Assembly (NCBI GenBank): GCA_964534845.1
Contig: CAZHPV010000054.1
Coordinates: forward strand, 1 to 17,551
DNA length: 17,551 nucleotides
Origin: CALCKU01 sp964534845
GTDB lineage: Bacteria > Pseudomonadota > Alphaproteobacteria > Caulobacterales > Maricaulaceae
Direction: 5' to 3'
Part shown: in pieces, positions 15,801 to 17,551 of the stretch
Layout of the letters: each line of letters begins with the position of its first letter
How positions within the stretch are numbered: position 1 is the stretch's first letter
The notes under the pieces: model-generated
Told to the model about the DNA's origin: nothing
The model's input: the letters and a program-made list of their open reading frames with translations, nothing else
Databases searched by the model: none
Position numbers and translations under genes: made by a program

Positions 15801-16711
15801 TGCGAGCTGAATATAAGCCCGATTTTGCTATGCGGCCGGGCTACGGTATGGTGCTCCGGTTTGTAGCGGTTTTCATGCTCGCCTCTATGATTATGATCGT
15901 AAAGATTGCTGGCGACATGGGAGTCAACGCCCTTGAGAGCTTGTTTTACCGATTTCTGTTCGGGTTTTTATTTGTGTTTAGCTGGGTGGCTGTGCGGGGC
16001 AGACTTGCCACGATGAAAACAAAGCGACTCCGATTGCATTTCTTTCGAACTCTGGCAGGCGTGATTGCTATGGCTTTGACCTTTCAAGCCACGCTAATTT
16101 TGCAGCTCCCGGAATTAGCGACCATATCCTTTACCGCGCCTATTGTCGGGACTATTCTTTCCATCATTTTTCTAAAAGAAGTCGTTGGGCTACGGCGCTG
16201 GATGGCCATGATAATCGGTTTTCTAGGTGTATTGATTGTGGTGCAGCCCGGGCAAAGTCAAATTGCGCTCCACGGCGCGCTTATGGCATTCGGAGCCGTT
16301 ATTGCAGCATCTTATGCTTTTATTCTGATAAAACACCTTAGCTCAACGGAAAGCTCAACGGCGATCGTTTTCTGGTTCACCTTGATGGCGATACCGGTCA
16401 TTGGAGTGGCTTTGTTTTTCGTTGGGTCTTTTCATTCGCCCCTTATTTATTTGATGATGGCGGCTATTGGATTTTGTGGCGCCACCGGACAGATAGCTTT
16501 ATCTGAATCTTTGAAATATGCGCCAATTTCTTTGACTGCACCCATAGATTACAGTCACCTGATCTGGTCGACCATTTATGGCTATCTGATTTGGGATTTC
16601 TGGCCCGGGCCCGCTATTTGGATCGGCGCGCCCATCATTATCGGCTCTGGATTATATGTTGCTTTGAGGCGTGAGCAGAAAAAAAGCCGCCTAGAGGCGG
16701 CTGGTTCCTAA
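15800..16711 (+). CDS. EamA/DMT-family transporter with about 10 membrane segments
   Basis: A 303-residue inner-membrane protein made of two EamA repeats, each of about five helices. Hydrophobic segments fall near residues 19-38, 44-66, 80-100, 103-125, 132-149, 155-177, 186-208, 213-233, 241-263 and 270-289. The first repeat shows FYRFLFGFLF (49-58), LATISFTAPIVGTILSIIFL (106-125) and GVLIVVQPGQ (143-152); the second shows ALSESLKYAPISLTAPIDY (233-251). Family members move small metabolites such as amino acids or organic acids. The ATG overlaps the stop of the FadB-like gene (TAATG), so translation is probably coupled, which links it to the catabolic operon as a possible importer or relief exporter of an intermediate. 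The substrate cannot be read from sequence. Its last codons contain the terminator hairpin of the opposite gene. Confidence 0.9.
   Translation: MRAEYKPDFAMRPGYGMVLRFVAVFMLASMIMIVKIAGDMGVNALESLFYRFLFGFLFVFSWVAVRGRLATMKTKRLRLHFFRTLAGVIAMALTFQATLILQLPELATISFTAPIVGTILSIIFLKEVVGLRRWMAMIIGFLGVLIVVQPGQSQIALHGALMAFGAVIAASYAFILIKHLSSTESSTAIVFWFTLMAIPVIGVALFFVGSFHSPLIYLMMAAIGFCGATGQIALSESLKYAPISLTAPIDYSHLIWSTIYGYLIWDFWPGPAIWIGAPIIIGSGLYVALRREQKKSRLEAAGS
16679..16702 (-). terminator. Rho-independent terminator of the minus-strand SDR gene, inside the transporter 3' end
   Basis: Read on the minus strand, AGCCGCC-TCTA-GGCGGCT forms a 7-base GC-rich stem with a four-base loop, followed directly by a run of T (the seven A bases at 16679-16685 on the plus strand). 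This is a textbook intrinsic terminator. It lies 24 bases downstream of the SDR stop at 16726. It occupies codons about 294-301 of the convergent transporter gene, whose stop is at 16709-16711. Plus-strand transcripts form the hairpin but have no T run after it. Confidence 0.8.
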
Positions 16712-16725
16712 AATAAACGGTTCAT

Positions 16726-17484
16726 TTAAAACTGAACGCGTTTCGTGTAACCACCATCAATGATAATATTTGTACCCGTTGTATAGCTAGACGCCGGGCT
16801 GGCAAGGAATACGACTGATTTGGCAACGTCATCTGGCGTTCCGAACCGTCCAAGAGCCATCTGAGCCTCGGTCGCTGCATAAAATTCTGGTTTGCCTTCT
16901 TTAATTGTTGCCCAGTTCCCGCCCGGATATGAGATAGGTCCCGGCGAGACTATATTTACGCGGATACCCTTTGGCCCTAGAGCTTGGGCCAGCTGGCTTC
17001 CATAAGTGATCAGAGCGGCTTTTAGCGCATTAAAGGCTTGGGGTACAAAGAAGGTCTCTACAGCCGCTGTCGAGGACATAAAAATAACAGACCCATCCGC
17101 AGATTTTTCAAGAGCGGGTGTAAGAGTTTCGATAGACTGCACAGCTGATTTAATATCGAGGTTAAAGGTTTTGTCCCAATCGCCCGTTGCACCAGCGCCA
17201 GAAGAACTGATATTATGGACAAAAATATCACATCCGCCGAGCTCTTTAACAGCTTTTTCAAGCCATTTCGCGTAAGCGGGCATTTTGTCGACTTCGAGGG
17301 CCTCGGCAAAGACTTTACCCCCATGTTTTGAAAGGTCTTTTGCGGCGGCCTTGACTTGATCCGCATTGCGCGAGAAAAAAGCGACATCCGCGCCTTCTTT
17401 TGCAAATTGTTCTAAGGCGGCGCGCCCTAAACCCCGGCTGCCGCCTGTGACGATAACTTTTTTACCTTTTAGACCCAAATCCAT
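16726..17484 (-). CDS. SDR-family oxidoreductase with Phe in place of the catalytic Tyr
   Basis: A 252-residue Rossmann-fold protein of standard SDR length. The cofactor motif is TGGSRGLG (13-20). SRN near 38-40 suggests NADPH preference. HNISSSG at 90-96 is the NAG position, Ser138 is in MSSTAAVE, IRVNIVSPGPI (174-184) follows strand 6, and the family C-terminus TGTNIIIDGGY is intact. The expected YxxxK reads FNALK, so Phe151 stands where the Tyr should be, with Lys155 kept. The codon is clearly TTT on the coding strand. Ordinary SDR chemistry needs the Tyr, so activity may be altered or lost. A strong GAGGAG site lies 7 bases before the ATG. It is convergent with the transporter gene and ends in a clear intrinsic terminator, so it is likely a single-gene transcript. 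The role is not known; fatty acyl or alcohol substrates are plausible from the setting. Confidence 0.85.
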   Translation of the reverse strand: MDLGLKGKKVIVTGGSRGLGRAALEQFAKEGADVAFFSRNADQVKAAAKDLSKHGGKVFAEALEVDKMPAYAKWLEKAVKELGGCDIFVHNISSSGAGATGDWDKTFNLDIKSAVQSIETLTPALEKSADGSVIFMSSTAAVETFFVPQAFNALKAALITYGSQLAQALGPKGIRVNIVSPGPISYPGGNWATIKEGKPEFYAATEAQMALGRFGTPDDVAKSVVFLASPASSYTTGTNIIIDGGYTKRVQF

Positions 17485-17551
17485 TTCAAACTCCTCGTTA
17501 GAGTTACGTTATATGTTTAATAGCGCATTGTAGAACCTAGCAATATTATGG
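17485..17551. other. Intergenic sequence upstream of the SDR gene
   Basis: These 67 AT-rich bases hold the GAGGAG ribosome site of the minus-strand SDR and presumably its promoter. I see no convincing -35/-10 pair, no strong inverted repeat, and no start of another gene before the window ends. Confidence 0.5.

Noticed and set aside
1..17551. Mobile elements, CRISPR arrays, tRNA or rRNA genes, phage genes or defence systems
   Set aside because: No transposase, repeat-spacer pattern, cloverleaf or related protein was seen on either strand.

Overview
The window looks like chromosome of a free-living, probably marine, alphaproteobacterium. This is inferred from the moderate GC content, the close packing of genes with TAATG and GTGA stop/start overlaps, a Tat-type lipoprotein signal, and the dense acyl-CoA catabolic gene content. 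No mobile element, rRNA, tRNA or CRISPR array was seen. No stretch over 300 bases lacks a gene.

Layout. (A) 1-1404, minus strand: a two-gene unit with a crotonase-fold enoyl-CoA isomerase-like protein and then a 2,4-dienoyl-CoA reductase-like SDR cut by the left window edge. Together these look like auxiliary enzymes for unsaturated acyl-CoAs. (B) 1405-1530: a divergent promoter region with a perfect 19-nt palindrome over the likely -10 box. (C) 1531-9087, plus strand: a tightly coupled six-gene operon. It encodes an HMG-CoA synthase-like/DUF35 fusion, an SCP2-type thiolase, an acyl-CoA dehydrogenase, a family III CoA-transferase of the mesaconyl-CoA C1-C4 transferase type (Mct), a methylsuccinyl-CoA dehydrogenase (Mcd), and a mesaconyl-C4-CoA hydratase-like protein (Meh). 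(D) 9171-9980, plus: a FadR-type GntR regulator, the likely local regulator. (E) 9995-11398, minus: an M24-fold hydrolase with a Tat lipoprotein signal. (F) 11550-16711, plus: a second operon with an NADH:quinone reductase of the nitronate monooxygenase fold, an alpha-methylacyl-CoA racemase, a FadB-like hydratase/3-hydroxyacyl-CoA dehydrogenase, and an EamA-family transporter. (G) 16726-17484, minus: a second SDR in which the catalytic Tyr is Phe. Its terminator hairpin lies inside the 3' end of the transporter gene.

How the genes may work together (inference). The racemase, two acyl-CoA dehydrogenases, the bifunctional hydratase/dehydrogenase and the thiolase make a complete beta-oxidation set suited to 2-methyl-branched acyl-CoAs. 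The isomerase and dienoyl-CoA reductase would handle double bonds. Mcd, Mct and Meh add a terminal branch: methylsuccinyl-CoA to mesaconyl-C1-CoA to mesaconyl-C4-CoA to citramalyl-CoA. These are steps known from the ethylmalonyl-CoA pathway and the 3-hydroxypropionate bicycle. The citramalyl-CoA lyase that would finish the route to acetyl-CoA and pyruvate is not in the window. The region therefore looks like a catabolic island for a methyl-branched, possibly dicarboxylic, carbon source. I do not recognise this combination as a described pathway. The most unusual protein is the HMG-CoA synthase-like/DUF35 fusion, which appears to have lost the synthase catalytic residues and is coupled to a thiolase that keeps its own.
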